In this document: positions 21,776 to 32,246 of the stretch, one piece after another
Layout: each line of letters starts with the position of its first letter
Numbering within the stretch: position 1 is the first letter of the stretch
Translations under genes and position numbers: made by a program
Notes under the pieces: model-generated
Databases searched by the model: none
Told to the model about the DNA's origin: nothing
The model's input: only the letters and a program-made list of their open reading frames with translations
Origin: DATFVA01 sp963743325
GTDB taxonomy: Bacteria; Bacteroidota; Ignavibacteria; Ignavibacteriales; Ignavibacteriaceae
NCBI GenBank assembly: GCA_963743325.1
Contig: CAVUOZ010000004.1
Location: 186,001 to 250,000 of the forward strand
Length of the DNA: 64,000 nucleotides
Direction of reading: 5' to 3'

Positions 21776-22894
21776 TTATGATATTATTTCTAACAAATAA
21801 ATATCATTTTGGATTGGTGTTGTTTCTAATATAAAAAGAGTACTGAATATCCAGAAAATAGAATTTGTGCTTATATCCCCAGAGAACTGTACTAATAAAA
21901 AAACTATATAGCCATAAATAACCCCATAAGTTAAATTTGAATTCAAAAAATTTTTTAAATAACAATACAACTATTACTATGAATGGCAATAAACCAATTA
22001 ATCCATATTCACTGGCAATTTCAATAAAAATATTATGTGCACTTTGATAATAACCAATTATTTTACTTTCTCCAGCAATACCGATTCCTATGATAGGATT
22101 ATTTTGAAAATAGTCAATATTGGTTGTGTAGATATCTATTCTGGGGTCTGATTCCATTGAATTTAATTGAAGATCAGGAATAACTTTAGGAGCTAAAAAT
22201 ATTATTAGAATTGATAAAATCAATGCAAGGCCAAATGAAATATCTTTATACTTTTTTAAAGTATAAAGACTTAATATTAGAAAAACACTCAAAATTGGTC
22301 CAACTTCATTTAGTAGAATCATGAAAAATAATAAATAGGATATGATTATTATTGATATATATTTTTTACTAATTATATAAGTTACGATTATACCTAATCC
22401 TATGACCCGCGATAATAATATTGTATCGATATGCAGTTTCCCCCCTATAAACCATCTTATTTCATAACCGCCCCAAATATACCAAAATGAAATTATGATA
22501 ATTGTCTGGATAATTGAGAATATAATTATCCCTTGCGCAACTTTATCCAAATAGTTTTTATTAATTGAACCAAAGAAAAAGGTTAGCAGAAAACCATTTG
22601 ACATAAAAAGTAAGTACTTTCTTTCTGCAAATTCATTATCGAGATTATAAAAAAAAGAAAAGGTTATTATTAAATACTAAGAATCAAAAATATCTTATAG
22701 TATAAGTCACTTGGAAAGGTTAGTTGCCCAGATATCAGACCAATAATATATAGTAAAATCGAAGTGGCTATAATATATATATAGGGACCCATTTCTTGCA
22801 TATTTAACATGAATGCTATCAAAGGAAATACAGCTAGCGCAAATGATAGAAATAGGATACAATAAATAAATGTGATATTAAATAAACTTTTCAT
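21776..22894 (-). pseudogene. wzy: Wzy-like O-antigen polymerase/ligase membrane protein, two frameshifts
   Basis: Multi-span membrane protein that would join repeat units in the periplasm. Three frames are needed. N-terminal frame 22670-22894 gives two TMs (MKSLFNITFIYCILFLSF...). It switches near 22665-22677 into the frame reading YNLDNEFAERKYLLF and on through the large-loop motif PRIDIYTTNIDYFQNNPIIG, GIAGESK and AHNIFIEIASEYGLIGLLPF, the polymerase/ligase signature. The second switch lies in A6T6 at 21945-21956; the last frame gives GYIVFLLVQFSGDISTNSIF. The sum is about 373 aa, close to family size. Immediately adjacent to the glycosyltransferase stop at 22895. Confidence 0.82.
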
Positions 22895-24023
22895 CTAATT
22901 CATAATTGATTCTAAGCTATTTTTAATTTTATCAAATCTTGTATCCCAAGAAAATTGTGAAAACCAAATTGGACTCATTCTATTGTATATGTTCTTAACT
23001 TGTTCTTGAAAACCATCTTCTAGACATCTTAATATTTTGTTTTTATACTCTTCTTCTGTATAATTATAAATAATATCGCCAATGCCTTCAGCTTTAATAA
23101 ATACAGCCATTTCATCCATCTTTGATGTTAAAATGGGTATCCTGGCATTTAAATAGTCATATGTTTTTAGTGAACTAATCGTATTTTCTTTACCTCTATT
23201 GGAAAAAAAAGGTGAAATTCCCAGGTGACATGTGAATAAAATATTTTTTAAGTTTGTCTTCGTCTACAGATGATATGAATGTCACTTTATCTTTAATGTT
23301 TAATTCATTCACTTTATTTATTAGTAATTCTTTTTGCGGGCCATCCCCAATAATAAAAAAGTTTATATCTTCCTTTGTCTCTAAACACAATTTGTAAAAA
23401 CCATCAAGGAAACTTTCCAATCCTTGATATTCTATAATATTACCGATAAAAACTATCTTTTTATTTATATTTCCAGGTGTACTGCAAATTTTACTTCTTG
23501 TGTATTCTTTATCGAAATAGAACCCCAAACTAACTATTTGAATTTTATCGAATGTAACTCCAAAATTTTCAGAGATTAATTTAGCAGATCCTATTGAAGC
23601 TATAAACTTATCAGGTAATTTATATAATAATTTGAAAATAAAAATTGTCAATTTGGGTGGAATCGGTGTATCGTCAATCTTTATTCCATGTACTTCAATG
23701 AATAATTTAATATTAAAAACTAGTTTTGCTATATATGGTGCAATAACAAGGCCTGATTCTCTAAAATAAATCCCTTTTGGTTTTTCTTTGAAATATAACA
23801 AAGTTATTAACCATAATATGCTTATGTTCCAATAAATAATCCTCATAATTTTATTCTGTGGAAATTTTATTTGAAAATAATTTTCATCAACTGGTTTAGT
23901 AAAAGAGATTATTAAAGTATTATAATAAGATTTCATATAATTAGTCAGTTTTCTAAAATGATTAGCATCTCCTTTAAACTCCTCCATATTAACTAAACCG
24001 ATAAATATTATTTTTTCTTTCAT
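22895..24023 (-). pseudogene. Glycosyltransferase family 4, one frameshift
   Basis: About 376 aa when two frames are joined. The N-terminal frame (23196-24023) carries IYFRESGLVIAPYIAKL, LFIEVHGIKID, VFIGNIIEYQGLESFLDGF and FFIIGDGPQKELL. It breaks at TCACCTGGG near 23220, where one C looks extra. The continuation in the next frame reads GISPFFSNRGKENTISSLKT then YDYLNARIPILTSKMDEM and the C-terminal helix down to 22895. The acidic nucleotide-sugar site is atypical (NTISSLKTYDYLNARIP), as in GT4 enzymes with SPxKxxEYL-like motifs. The break is not in a homopolymer. Confidence 0.8.
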
Positions 24024-24243
24024 AAGAGTTCTAAATGATTCAATTAAATATAATTCAAGTTAGAATTAACCCTTTCGTTTTTTATTTAAGGTTTAATAAA
24101 TCAGTATAAGCGAAGTATTTTCTATGTGACCTTTTAATTCTAAACCTAATAATTTTTGTGTGAAGAGGGAAAACTTGAATTAATACAATTTACAGCCTTG
24201 ATCTTAGAGCTGAAATGATTATGAATTTAATTGGTAAAATTAA

Positions 24244-25687
24244 TTAAATAATTTTATCGAATTTAAATTGATTTTTTAATGATAATAATGTTTCTTTTTC
24301 TAACAGAAGAAAAGAAACACCGGCAAGGCAAAATACTAATAGTTTTAATCCATTATTAATAATTATTGTAAAATCAAATTGTGAAATAAGAAGATTTAAC
24401 AACAATAATCCAAATATAATATAGATTACATTTTTATTATTTATTAAACAATCAATAAAAGAAATCTTATTAATTTTTCTCGAATAATAAAATATAATCG
24501 GAAACCTCAAGTATATTAAAGACATCCTAATCGTTACATAAAATATCAGTCCATAATTTATAGAGAAAAAAAGAAATGGAACGGATATTAATACAGTCAA
24601 AACTGTATTAATAGCTGTAATTTGGAAATAGCCTTTGGCATTCAAACTTTCAACAATAACAGAATAGAAATATTCGAAACCCATTATTAAAAAAATTATA
24701 CCAAATACATTTGATATACCCGCCCACCTGTTAGTAAAGATGATTTTTTCTATAAGGCCGCTAAAAATAAATACTCCAACACACATGAAAGTTGCAATTG
24801 AAAAAACAATTTTTTGAAAAATCAGAATTGATTTTAATAAATAGACTATCATCAGTTTGAATTTTTGAAATTGTACTAAACAATACTGGCATAATTGCAC
24901 CCAGGGATAAAGTAATCGCGGCGGAAAAAAGAGTTCTGCTGGTACTATATAAACCCAATTCTTTCGAAGAAAGGTAATTGGATATTAAATAAGTATCAAA
25001 TGCCAAAGGTATCCAAATAAATATTTGATCAATCGTATTCCAAATACTTTTAGATAATATTCTCCTTAGAATACCAAAGTCAAAATATAAACCTGGTTTC
25101 CACTTTGATGTTTTCCATAAAGCAATACTGCTGGATAATGATCCAAAAATTTGGCCGTACACAATGGCCCAATAACCTCCTCCTGCAAAGGCTAAAGGAA
25201 TTGAAACCAGAAGAGGAGCTGCTACAGTTATTAAACGTAGGTAGAAAAGAAACTTAAAATCTAAATCTCTTTTTTTAATGGCATTTTGAACTGATGAAAG
25301 TGAATAGAAAATAACTTGTAAAGCTAATACTTTAATTACAGATTTAGAGCTTGGTTCACCAAGTAGTTTAGCAAGTTTCTCGGAAAAAAAAAACATTAAT
25401 GCAAATAAAATAAAGCCCATTGTTAGATTAAACCAGAATCCGACATTATTTAACTTCAACAAATACTCTTTATCGCCTCTTTGTTGTATAATTACTTGAC
25501 TTATACCCATATCTGATATAACATATCCAAATCCAAGTACAGTAGTAGCAACTGCTACAACACCAAAATCCTCCGGGGATAAGATTCTGGTCAATAAAAG
25601 GAAGCCAAGAGGTCCAATAATTTTGGCAACTACTTCTGAAAGAATTGAAAATGCTGAAGCTTTAAGGAATTGATTTTTTAGTGACAT
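24244..25687 (-). pseudogene. wzx: Wzx-type polysaccharide flippase (MOP superfamily), one frameshift
   Basis: Twelve-to-fourteen TM lipid-linked oligosaccharide flippase. The first frame (24761-25687) opens with the family motif SILSEVVAKIIGPLGFLLLT then RILSPEDFGVVAVATTVLGF and continues through GGGYWAIVYGQIFGSL. The second frame (24244-24900) provides the C-terminal helices from IVFSIATFMCVGVFIFSG onward. The switch lies at 24808-24825, a stretch with A6 and T6 runs. Joined length is about 481 aa, normal for Wzx. The gap 24024-24243 to the next gene is AT-rich and holds nothing I recognise. Confidence 0.85.
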
Positions 25688-25769
25688 TGAAAATTTTAAA
25701 TTGACATATTTGTGTATAGTTTATTTCTATTCATCATCTTTGAAAACAAAGGCATTAAAACAGAAATAT

Positions 25770-26693
25770 TTAATTGTTCCATGCTAATGTTTTCTTTAAT
25801 CCCTCTTTGAAATTTACCAATGGCGTGTATTGTAATTTATCACTAATCAAATCAATATTAGCAAAAGAATGTTTGATATCACCGAGTTTATGTGCAGTAT
25901 AATTAGGCTCAAGATTTTTATCTAACATTTTGTTCAACTCTGTTACTAATTCATTTAGCGTTATCTGTTCCTGGCATGCGCAGTTCATCACCAATCCACT
26001 TTCAATATCTTTTGTAGCTGCCAGAATATTACCCTCAACAATATTCGATACATAAGTAAAGTCGCGGGACTGTGTGCCATCGCCATATATAGTTGGCTGT
26101 TGGTTATTAGATATAAGTTTTATGAATTTGGGGATAACTGCAGAGTATTGTGAGTTCGGATCCTGCCTGGGTCCAAATACATTGAAGTAGCGAAGGATAA
26201 CAGTTTCAATTCCATATAGCCGTGAGAATACCTGGCAGTATTTTTCTCCAGCCAGTTTGGAAACAGCATAAGGAGAAAGTGGATTCGGAAGCATACCTTC
26301 GTGCTTTGGCAGTTCAGGATTATCACCATAAATAGAAGAGGAGGAAGCATAAATAATTCTTCGAACCCCTGCATTTTTAGCTGCATCGAGGATATTTAAA
26401 GTTCCCATCACATTCACTTCGTTTGAAGTAATTGGGTCATTTATAGAGCGGGGGATGGAAGGCAGTGCAGCCTGATGAAGAACTATATCTATCCCTTTCA
26501 TAGCATGGTTAACTGTGTGGTAAGAACGGATATCGCCTTCAATTAGCTCAATATCCTTTTCAAAGTCTTTCAGGTTTTCACGCTTGCCTGTAGCGAAGTT
26601 GTCAATAACACGGACGGAATACCCATGTTTAAGCAGTTCCTCAACTATATTGCTTCCAATAAAACCAGCACCTCCAGTAACTAAGAATTTCAT
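25770..26693 (-). CDS. NAD-dependent UDP-hexose(NAc) 4-epimerase (WbpP/Gne-like SDR)
   Basis: An extended short-chain dehydrogenase of 307 aa. NAD site is VTGGAGFIGSNIVEELL at the N-terminus, followed by VIDNFATGKRENL. The catalytic triad is ASSSSIYG with YAVSKLAGEKY. RYFNVFGPRQDP and GDGTQSRDFTYV are typical of UDP-GlcNAc/GlcA epimerases such as WbpP and TviC. It would supply an epimerised nucleotide sugar to the locus. Frame is intact, and base composition is less AT-rich than its broken neighbours. It could be a UDP-glucose epimerase instead; specificity cannot be settled by eye. Confidence 0.9.
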   Translation of the reverse strand: MKFLVTGGAGFIGSNIVEELLKHGYSVRVIDNFATGKRENLKDFEKDIELIEGDIRSYHTVNHAMKGIDIVLHQAALPSIPRSINDPITSNEVNVMGTLNILDAAKNAGVRRIIYASSSSIYGDNPELPKHEGMLPNPLSPYAVSKLAGEKYCQVFSRLYGIETVILRYFNVFGPRQDPNSQYSAVIPKFIKLISNNQQPTIYGDGTQSRDFTYVSNIVEGNILAATKDIESGLVMNCACQEQITLNELVTELNKMLDKNLEPNYTAHKLGDIKHSFANIDLISDKLQYTPLVNFKEGLKKTLAWNN

Positions 26694-26880
26694 CGTTAGC
26701 TCCGAATAATTTTATTTTTTACAAATAGATTTATGGAAATACGGTAGGGAGTGAAGAAATATTTTCCCGTAACCAACAAAATCAAAATTTCAATAACAAA
26801 TTTATGTTTTAATTTTATAATATGAAATTGTGAGTCGTCAGAGCGGTGAATAGTAGGTAGTGGTAGAAAATTATAAATTA

Positions 26881-27085
26881 TTAAAAGGATGTTCCAACTT
26901 TAATTCTTAAATTAAAAAGTATTGAGGTTGAACCAATGGTTCCACTTTTTGAGTCCCAATTATTAGCTTGGTTTCACCGCAGTTGCACTTGAAGCCCAGG
27001 AATCAAAACTAATATATCCACTAATTAACGAACATAAAAGAATAAAAATAATTGCAAGTAATATATTATTTGATTTATAAAACAT
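26881..27085 (-). pseudogene. Remnant of a small secreted/outer-membrane protein gene
   Basis: An ATG at 27085 opens 40 codons with a hydrophobic export-like start (ILLAIIFILLCSLISGYIS) followed by DSWASSATAVKPS and a stop at 26963. Just downstream, in another frame, lie about 25 codons reading NWDSKSGTIGSTSILFNLRI then KVGTSF and stop at 26881. Ending in a strand with terminal Phe is typical of outer-membrane barrels. This looks like a collapsed gene, but both pieces are short and the reading is tentative. The remaining gap 26694-26880 holds nothing else I recognise. Confidence 0.4.
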
Positions 27086-27290
27086 TTTTTATAATTAAAT
27101 GAGAGTTGGAAATTACATGATGTAGTCTGTATTTCGGAGGATTAATCTTTCTCAAAATTCTTGTCGCAGTTAAAATTGTAAATTATAGACACTCCTTTAA
27201 TTTTGTGAGGTTTTTACTGCTAACCATAATATACTAGTAAATAATGTTCCTCATCCTAAGATTTATAATCTGGTAAACTACATTTTTGAT

Positions 27291-29531
27291 TTATGCTTTA
27301 TCCTTAGGCGAATAATAATATTTATAATAGCTGCCGTAACCAGGCTTCTAGCTGAAGTTATTTAACACAGCACCAATTAATACCGAATCATCATGCTTCA
27401 ATAATTTAACAGCTCTATCAAGCATTGCTGTTTCAGTATTATCTGCTGAAACTACCAGAATTGTTCCATCTACTTTTTTTGCTAAAATTTCTGCATCTGT
27501 AAGAGGTATTATTGGCGGAGAATCAAACACAACATAATCAAATCTGCTTCTTACTTCAGAAATAAATTTTTCCATTAAATTAGAGTTTAATAATTCTGCA
27601 GGATTTACAGGAATAGTTCCCGACGTAATTATGCTGAGATATTTAATCCCCGTTGGATTAATGATTTCCTCTAATTTAAAATCCCCGACAAGATGATCTA
27701 TAAGACCCGGTGTTTTTTTGCGTTCGAGTATGTGATGCAATCTTGGTTTTCTAAGATCGCAATCAACGAGTAAAGTATTTTTATTTGAAAATGCAAAAGT
27801 GCCCGCAATATTAACAGCTACAGTTGTTTTACCTTCCTTTGGGGTAGGGGAGGTTATTAAAATAGTTTTTAACGAATCCCTGTCAGCTCGCGAGAACTGA
27901 ATTCTTGTTCTTAATGTACGGAAAGCCTCAGTAGCAATAGAATTGGGATTTTTAGCAACAATAAATTCTAAACTGCTGCTGCCATTCAAGCCCATTCCGT
28001 CCACCTGCGGAATCCATGCCAGCACATTTACATCTTTTTTCTCAATATCTTCAGGTGTTTTAACAGTGTTGTCAAAATAATTTCTTACCATCACGAACCC
28101 AAAAGCAATTCCAGATCCTATAAAAAATCCGGTTATAATAATTAGAAGTCTGTTTGGTTTTGCAGGGTGCACAGGAACTCTGGCATCATCAATTATAACT
28201 GCATTACCGGGCTGTGACTGTTCATTAATCACAGATTCCTGATATTTTTCCTCAAGTAAAGTATAAAGTTTTTCCAATGATTCACGGTTTCTCTGGAACC
28301 TTGCAAGATCCAGCGAGGTTTTTGGCAACTTATTAAATCGTTCATCATACTTTTTAACAATATTATCAAGTCCTATTTGAGTAGTTTGAAGTGAACCATT
28401 TTTAATTTCTTCTTCTATTATTTTCTGGCTTAAAGCTTTTACTTCTTCGGGACTGCTTGCTAAAATGCCCGCCTTCAATACTTTTACTTTTTCATCAAGT
28501 TTTACCTGCAAGTCCTTAATTTTTTTATCATATTCACTTACTATAGAACTAATATCCATTCCAGGATCAATCTTTGCTAACGCTAAATCCCTCGTAATTT
28601 GCATCTGAGCAAGTTCGTTCTGTAGCGCTGTTATGTATGTTTCTGATGTTGCGCTTTCAAGATACTCTGCAAGGCGCGGATTCTGCTTTTGAAGTTCTTC
28701 CTTGTATTGTTTAAGTACTTCGTTGGAAGCCATCAAATCTAAATTGTTCGCATTTTTCTGTGCTTCAAATTGTGAAAGCTGCTGAATGAGTGTCTGTGCC
28801 TGTTGATCGAGTGCAATTATTCCACCTTGCTCCTGGTATGATCTGAGAATGTCTTCAGCTTCATTTAATTGTTCTTTTTTCTCTTTGCGCTGATTGTCTA
28901 AGAAATCTTTCACAAAAGTAAATTGTTTACGATTCATCTCCAGGTTATAATTAATGTATTCCCTGGCATAAATGTTGGCAATTAATGCGGCTTCAACAGA
29001 TGAAGGGGATTCTGCATTTATTTCAATAATGTCAAGCCCGCGTTTCTGTTCTATATAAACTATTTTCTCCAGTAATGCTGCAATTTCCGGAACAGTAAGC
29101 AGTTCTTTTAGAGTTGCCGCTAAAATTTTTTTTATAAAGAATGTTAAAATCATTTTTGTCTTTTGAATTAACAAAAGTATCCACTAAAGCCTTGGCAACT
29201 CTTTCTCTTAAATTATATCTTTTTAGGATTTCAATTTCGTTGGCAGATGAATCTATCATTTCCAAAATCACCTAATTCGGGCATAAGTGGGGATTCCAGG
29301 ATACTGCCGCCTGGCTTATTTAACTTTAATGCAATCTGCGAAGTATAAATGTCTTTGGAAAGAAGAGCGTAGGCTATTGCCACCGCGAGGCTTACTAACA
29401 ATAATTATAATTACAGGAACTAGATTGTTGCGTAAAAGAATTATATAATCTTTTAATGTCCTGCGTTCTATCTTTGAAACGGTTAAATTTTTTAGATTAA
29501 TCTTGAGGTCGTTTAAGTTTTTGCTGTCCAT
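27291..29531 (-). pseudogene. wzc: Wzc-like chain-length regulator and tyrosine kinase, multiple lesions
   Basis: Co-polymerase with a cytoplasmic BY-kinase. From ATG 29531 (MDSKNLNDLK) the reading changes frame near 29391-29395 (into SLAVAIAYALLSKDIYTSQI), near 29244-29247 (into ANEIEILKRYNLRERVAKAL) and in eight T at 29126-29133 (into ILAATLKELLTVPEIAALLE). The rest is open: long coiled coil, PxxP-like VPVHPAKPNRLLIII TM, Walker A SPTPKEGKTT, Walker A-prime LLVDCDLRKPRLH, Walker B FDSPPI. The stop TAG at 27348-27350 is followed in the same frame by KPGYGSYYKYYYSPKDKA and a stop at 27291. That is the Tyr-rich tail normally autophosphorylated. As written, neither TM1 nor the Tyr tail is joined to the kinase. 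Confidence 0.87.
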
Positions 29532-29542
29532 TTTCCTACTAT

Positions 29543-30062
29543 TTATTTTGTTATGCTTATAATTAATGCTGCTAATGGATGCCAGACCCGTAACAATCGA
29601 CATATAAAAAGCAATATCCTGTCTGGCAAAATATCTTGGCTCGCCGGGTACAACTACAACATCACCGGCTTGCAGCCTGACAGAATAGATTTTGGTTTTT
29701 AGATTATCTTCCCACATCATATCATTGTAATTATATTTCACCATTCTAAAAGATGAATCTGCTTGAGTCTTTAAAACACGTATATCACTAAGAATAGCAT
29801 CTTCATTTGGTCCGCCCCCAAAAGAAATAAGCTCATTGATAGAAATTTTTCCCGGGACAATATAATATCCTGGATACTTTACATATCCCCATAATTGTAC
29901 TTTAATATTAACACCATTGGGATCAGAGTAATCGTACACGCCGCCCGGTTGCCGATAATTTGTAGTGCCGTAAGGATTACCAATTTGTACGTCTTCCTGT
30001 GCAAGAAGTGGAGTCACAAAAATAAATAAATATATGAGGCTTAAGAATAGTTTAATTTTCAT
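29543..30062 (-). CDS. SLBB-domain polysaccharide export protein, 3' end shifted
   Basis: A secreted protein of about 173 aa. Signal peptide MKIKLFLSLIYLFIFVTPLL then AQE, followed by one SLBB domain (VQLWGYVKYPGYYIVPGKIS, INELISFGGGPNEDAILSDI) ending in LQAGDVVVVPGEPRYFARQD and a C-terminal hydrophobic segment. It lacks the Poly_export domain that precedes SLBB in Wza, so it is a partial or divergent exporter component. The open frame runs on to 29316 and fuses with the start of wzc. One base change near 29560-29575 would instead end it with SLIISITK at 29543, 12 bp before the wzc ATG. That arrangement is the more natural one. Confidence 0.75.
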
Positions 30063-30376
30063 CTCTCTCTCTATATAATATTATAGATATAAGTTAACGA
30101 TCTTAATAAATTACTTAATAAATATAAATAAGTACTGTAATCTTTTTAATCTCTTCTTCCAGCCTTCGGCCCATCACTCACAAGTTTGTGCGATATAAAG
30201 ATTTCATAAGGGACAGAATCTCTGCGGGTTCTGTCAAAGTATACAGATTCGGTAGACATTATCAGTTAAATATTCTTGAATTAAAAAGATTATTGGGGAA
30301 AAAACAAAATAATTAAAATAAAGGAAACTAAGAAGGGAGGAATCCTTTAAATTGCAAATTTAATTATATATACCCA
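30063..30376. promoter_or_regulatory. Leader region of the polysaccharide operon
   Basis: About 310 bp upstream of the first export gene. It contains a hairpin with 7-bp arms, GACAGAA at 30212-30218 and TTCTGTC at 30229-30235. It should hold the main operon promoter, though I find no clean TTTG/TAnnTTTG pair. Confidence 0.35.
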
Positions 30377-30377
30377 T

Positions 30378-30707
30378 CAGTCGTCGTCCTGCCGGTAATC
30401 TTTAACGATTTTCAGGGCGAGCTTATCTCCATAAAATTCTCTGGCTTTCAGCATGCCGCTTACAACCACTATAAATATCATAAGTTTGTCGATTACTTGC
30501 AAATATTCTGTTCAAACTCCTTAATTATTTGTTATTGAATATTTCAGAAATTCGTCTTTAGATGCCTGATGCTAATCATATAAGCAGTGGATATTCAAAA
30601 TAAAATATAAAAATCCCCAAATTATTTCCAGTCTCCTTAATGCTTGTCGGGAATAAGTCACAAGCTCTCTTGCTTATTATGATCAGGCAGAGATTGAACT
30701 CTATACG
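30378..30707. repeat. Right copy of direct repeat, with truncated VOC pseudogene
   Basis: Direct-repeat partner of 9880-10201. On the minus strand, codons from TTG at 30502 to a TGA at 30377 read QVIDKLMIFIVVVSGMLKAR then EFYGDKLALKIVKDYRQDDD, clearly the first 41 codons of the VOC protein at 9625-10002. The ATG has become TTG and the similarity breaks exactly after the Asp run. Upstream DNA continues to match until 30707. The copy is orphaned on the far side of the polysaccharide locus. Confidence 0.88.
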
Positions 30708-31008
30708 GCTTGTTCTGATGCTGCCAGCGGACTAAAATATTCCGGGAAATCAGTTTATACAAAATCTAAAATCGTCCTGGGAAGTTAATTGATTCATTAT
30801 AAAAGAATTTAATATATTCAAGATGAGAATTCAGGAAAAGCACAATTATATGTTAAGAGACTTTATGATTTCTTTTCAATTAATCCAAAACAGGGAACTT
30901 TATGACTAAAAAACCTTTAGACGGACACCTCGATGACGCATGGATTCAGGTGGATCAGACAAATAACCCTGAATTCTTCATTGGCTTTCTGAAATAAAGG
31001 ACAATATT
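30708..31008 (+). other. Degenerate coding remnants, including a possible methyltransferase start
   Basis: Short codon-like stretches follow the repeat. One reads ELYTACSDAASGLKYSGKSV to a stop near 30788. Another reads ENSGKAQLYVKRLYDFFSIN and ends at the TGA overlapping the next ATG. At 30902-30997 a 31-codon frame reads MTKKPLDGHLDDAWIQVDQT then NNPEFFIGFLK, which resembles the extreme N-terminus of some SAM methyltransferases before the nucleotide-binding motif. None is a full gene. Confidence 0.4.
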
Positions 31009-32100
31009 ATGAAAATAAAAATTATTCTTTTATTATTTGTATTATCTCAGACATTTATTCTCCCACAGGGTGATAATAAAAATCCTTCTCTGATTATGCA
31101 GGACGGGCAGCTTAAGTCACATCCGGTACGTGTTTTTATACGGGATGCCGAAATAACCAGGAATATGAGACCTATACTTTGTCTTGTGGCCATAGATCAG
31201 GTTACACGTAAAAAATATAATGATATATCGTGTAAAGGTCCTTCATTCAGACCTTTTGAAGTTGCTTCAGGTCAGACCATGGCTTATAAAGTTGAGGGAA
31301 TTTCTCTCACGATAAACGGAACGATGATGTTATTTGATATCGATAGTTTAATAATTCCCTATTATCAGACTGGTATGAGAGTTGTCCCGGTTATCTACTG
31401 GATTTCAGATACAATAAGTCTTCCGGACGGCGGGATAAAAAATGAATATTCAAAAGTTATTGGAGAAGATGAGATTTATATAGGAAATGGTACAGGAGCA
31501 TTTCTCTGGACTGCTTTGATAGTGGCATTATTTATCGTAATTGTAAAGCTTATGACCTTTTGGGGGGATAAAAAGTTTTTTGATCTGATAAAAATATACG
31601 ACACTGGAAACGGGAGATTGTCTTTGTCGCTAACACAGATGTTACTCTGGACTATCGCAATCGGCATAATGGTAATGATTTTTAGTCTTATGTATTTACA
31701 AGTGCCTCATATTCCGGAATCTCTGGTAGCACTGATGGGGCTGTCAGTAGTTACCGGAAGTATCGGTCATTACCAGACAAACAAAATTTATAAACAGCGG
31801 AAGAATGATAAGGCTGAAGATACAGGAAATACAAAGAAAGATTTTCCTAAAGCTTTGTATGGCTTAATTGCTATTGAAAAAAGTGATGGGGAGGTTTACC
31901 CATCAATAGCTAAAACACAGAATTTGTTCTGGACTATTATAACGCTTATCCTGTTTATATGGAAAAGTTCTGTAGATGGACAACTATGGGAAGTACCGGG
32001 TGAACTGGTAGTATTAATGGGTGTAAGTCAGACAAGTTATCTGATAAGGAATCAAATGGAAATAAAACCAGAAAGTGTTAATACGACTAAACCAAAATGA
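31009..32100 (+). CDS. Signal-peptide membrane protein with duplicated TQxLxWTI...LMGxS module
   Basis: I do not recognise a named family. The 363-aa product has a signal peptide (residues 1-20), an extracytoplasmic domain to about 155, and five hydrophobic segments near 164-183, 211-230, 238-254, 305-320 and 332-345. The last four form two copies of one module. TQMLLWTI at 209 is followed exactly 27 residues later by P-E-S-L-V-A-L-M-G-L-S; TQNLFWTI at 303 is followed by P-G-E-L-V-V-L-M-G-V-S at the same distance. A polar cytoplasmic linker (KQRKNDKAEDTGNTKKD) separates them. Ribosome site AAAGGA precedes the ATG. It converges on the PKD-protein pair at 32247-34315, which may be a functional partner. 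Confidence 0.8.
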   Translation: MKIKIILLLFVLSQTFILPQGDNKNPSLIMQDGQLKSHPVRVFIRDAEITRNMRPILCLVAIDQVTRKKYNDISCKGPSFRPFEVASGQTMAYKVEGISLTINGTMMLFDIDSLIIPYYQTGMRVVPVIYWISDTISLPDGGIKNEYSKVIGEDEIYIGNGTGAFLWTALIVALFIVIVKLMTFWGDKKFFDLIKIYDTGNGRLSLSLTQMLLWTIAIGIMVMIFSLMYLQVPHIPESLVALMGLSVVTGSIGHYQTNKIYKQRKNDKAEDTGNTKKDFPKALYGLIAIEKSDGEVYPSIAKTQNLFWTIITLILFIWKSSVDGQLWEVPGELVVLMGVSQTSYLIRNQMEIKPESVNTTKPK

Positions 32101-32246
32101 TTTATTTGAAATTTCTGAATTTCTAATTGATAAATAAGATCCTGATGCTCAAACAATTCAGAAGCTTTATAAATTAGCCGAATCATAAAGCAGGTTAAGG
32201 TAAAATGGAAACCATTTCCCGATATTGCTCAACATTTTTCAGTGGC

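Noticed and set aside
21804..22604. 266-aa frame as a stand-alone polymerase
   Set aside because: Missing TMs at both ends are present in neighbouring frames, so it is the middle of a longer broken gene.
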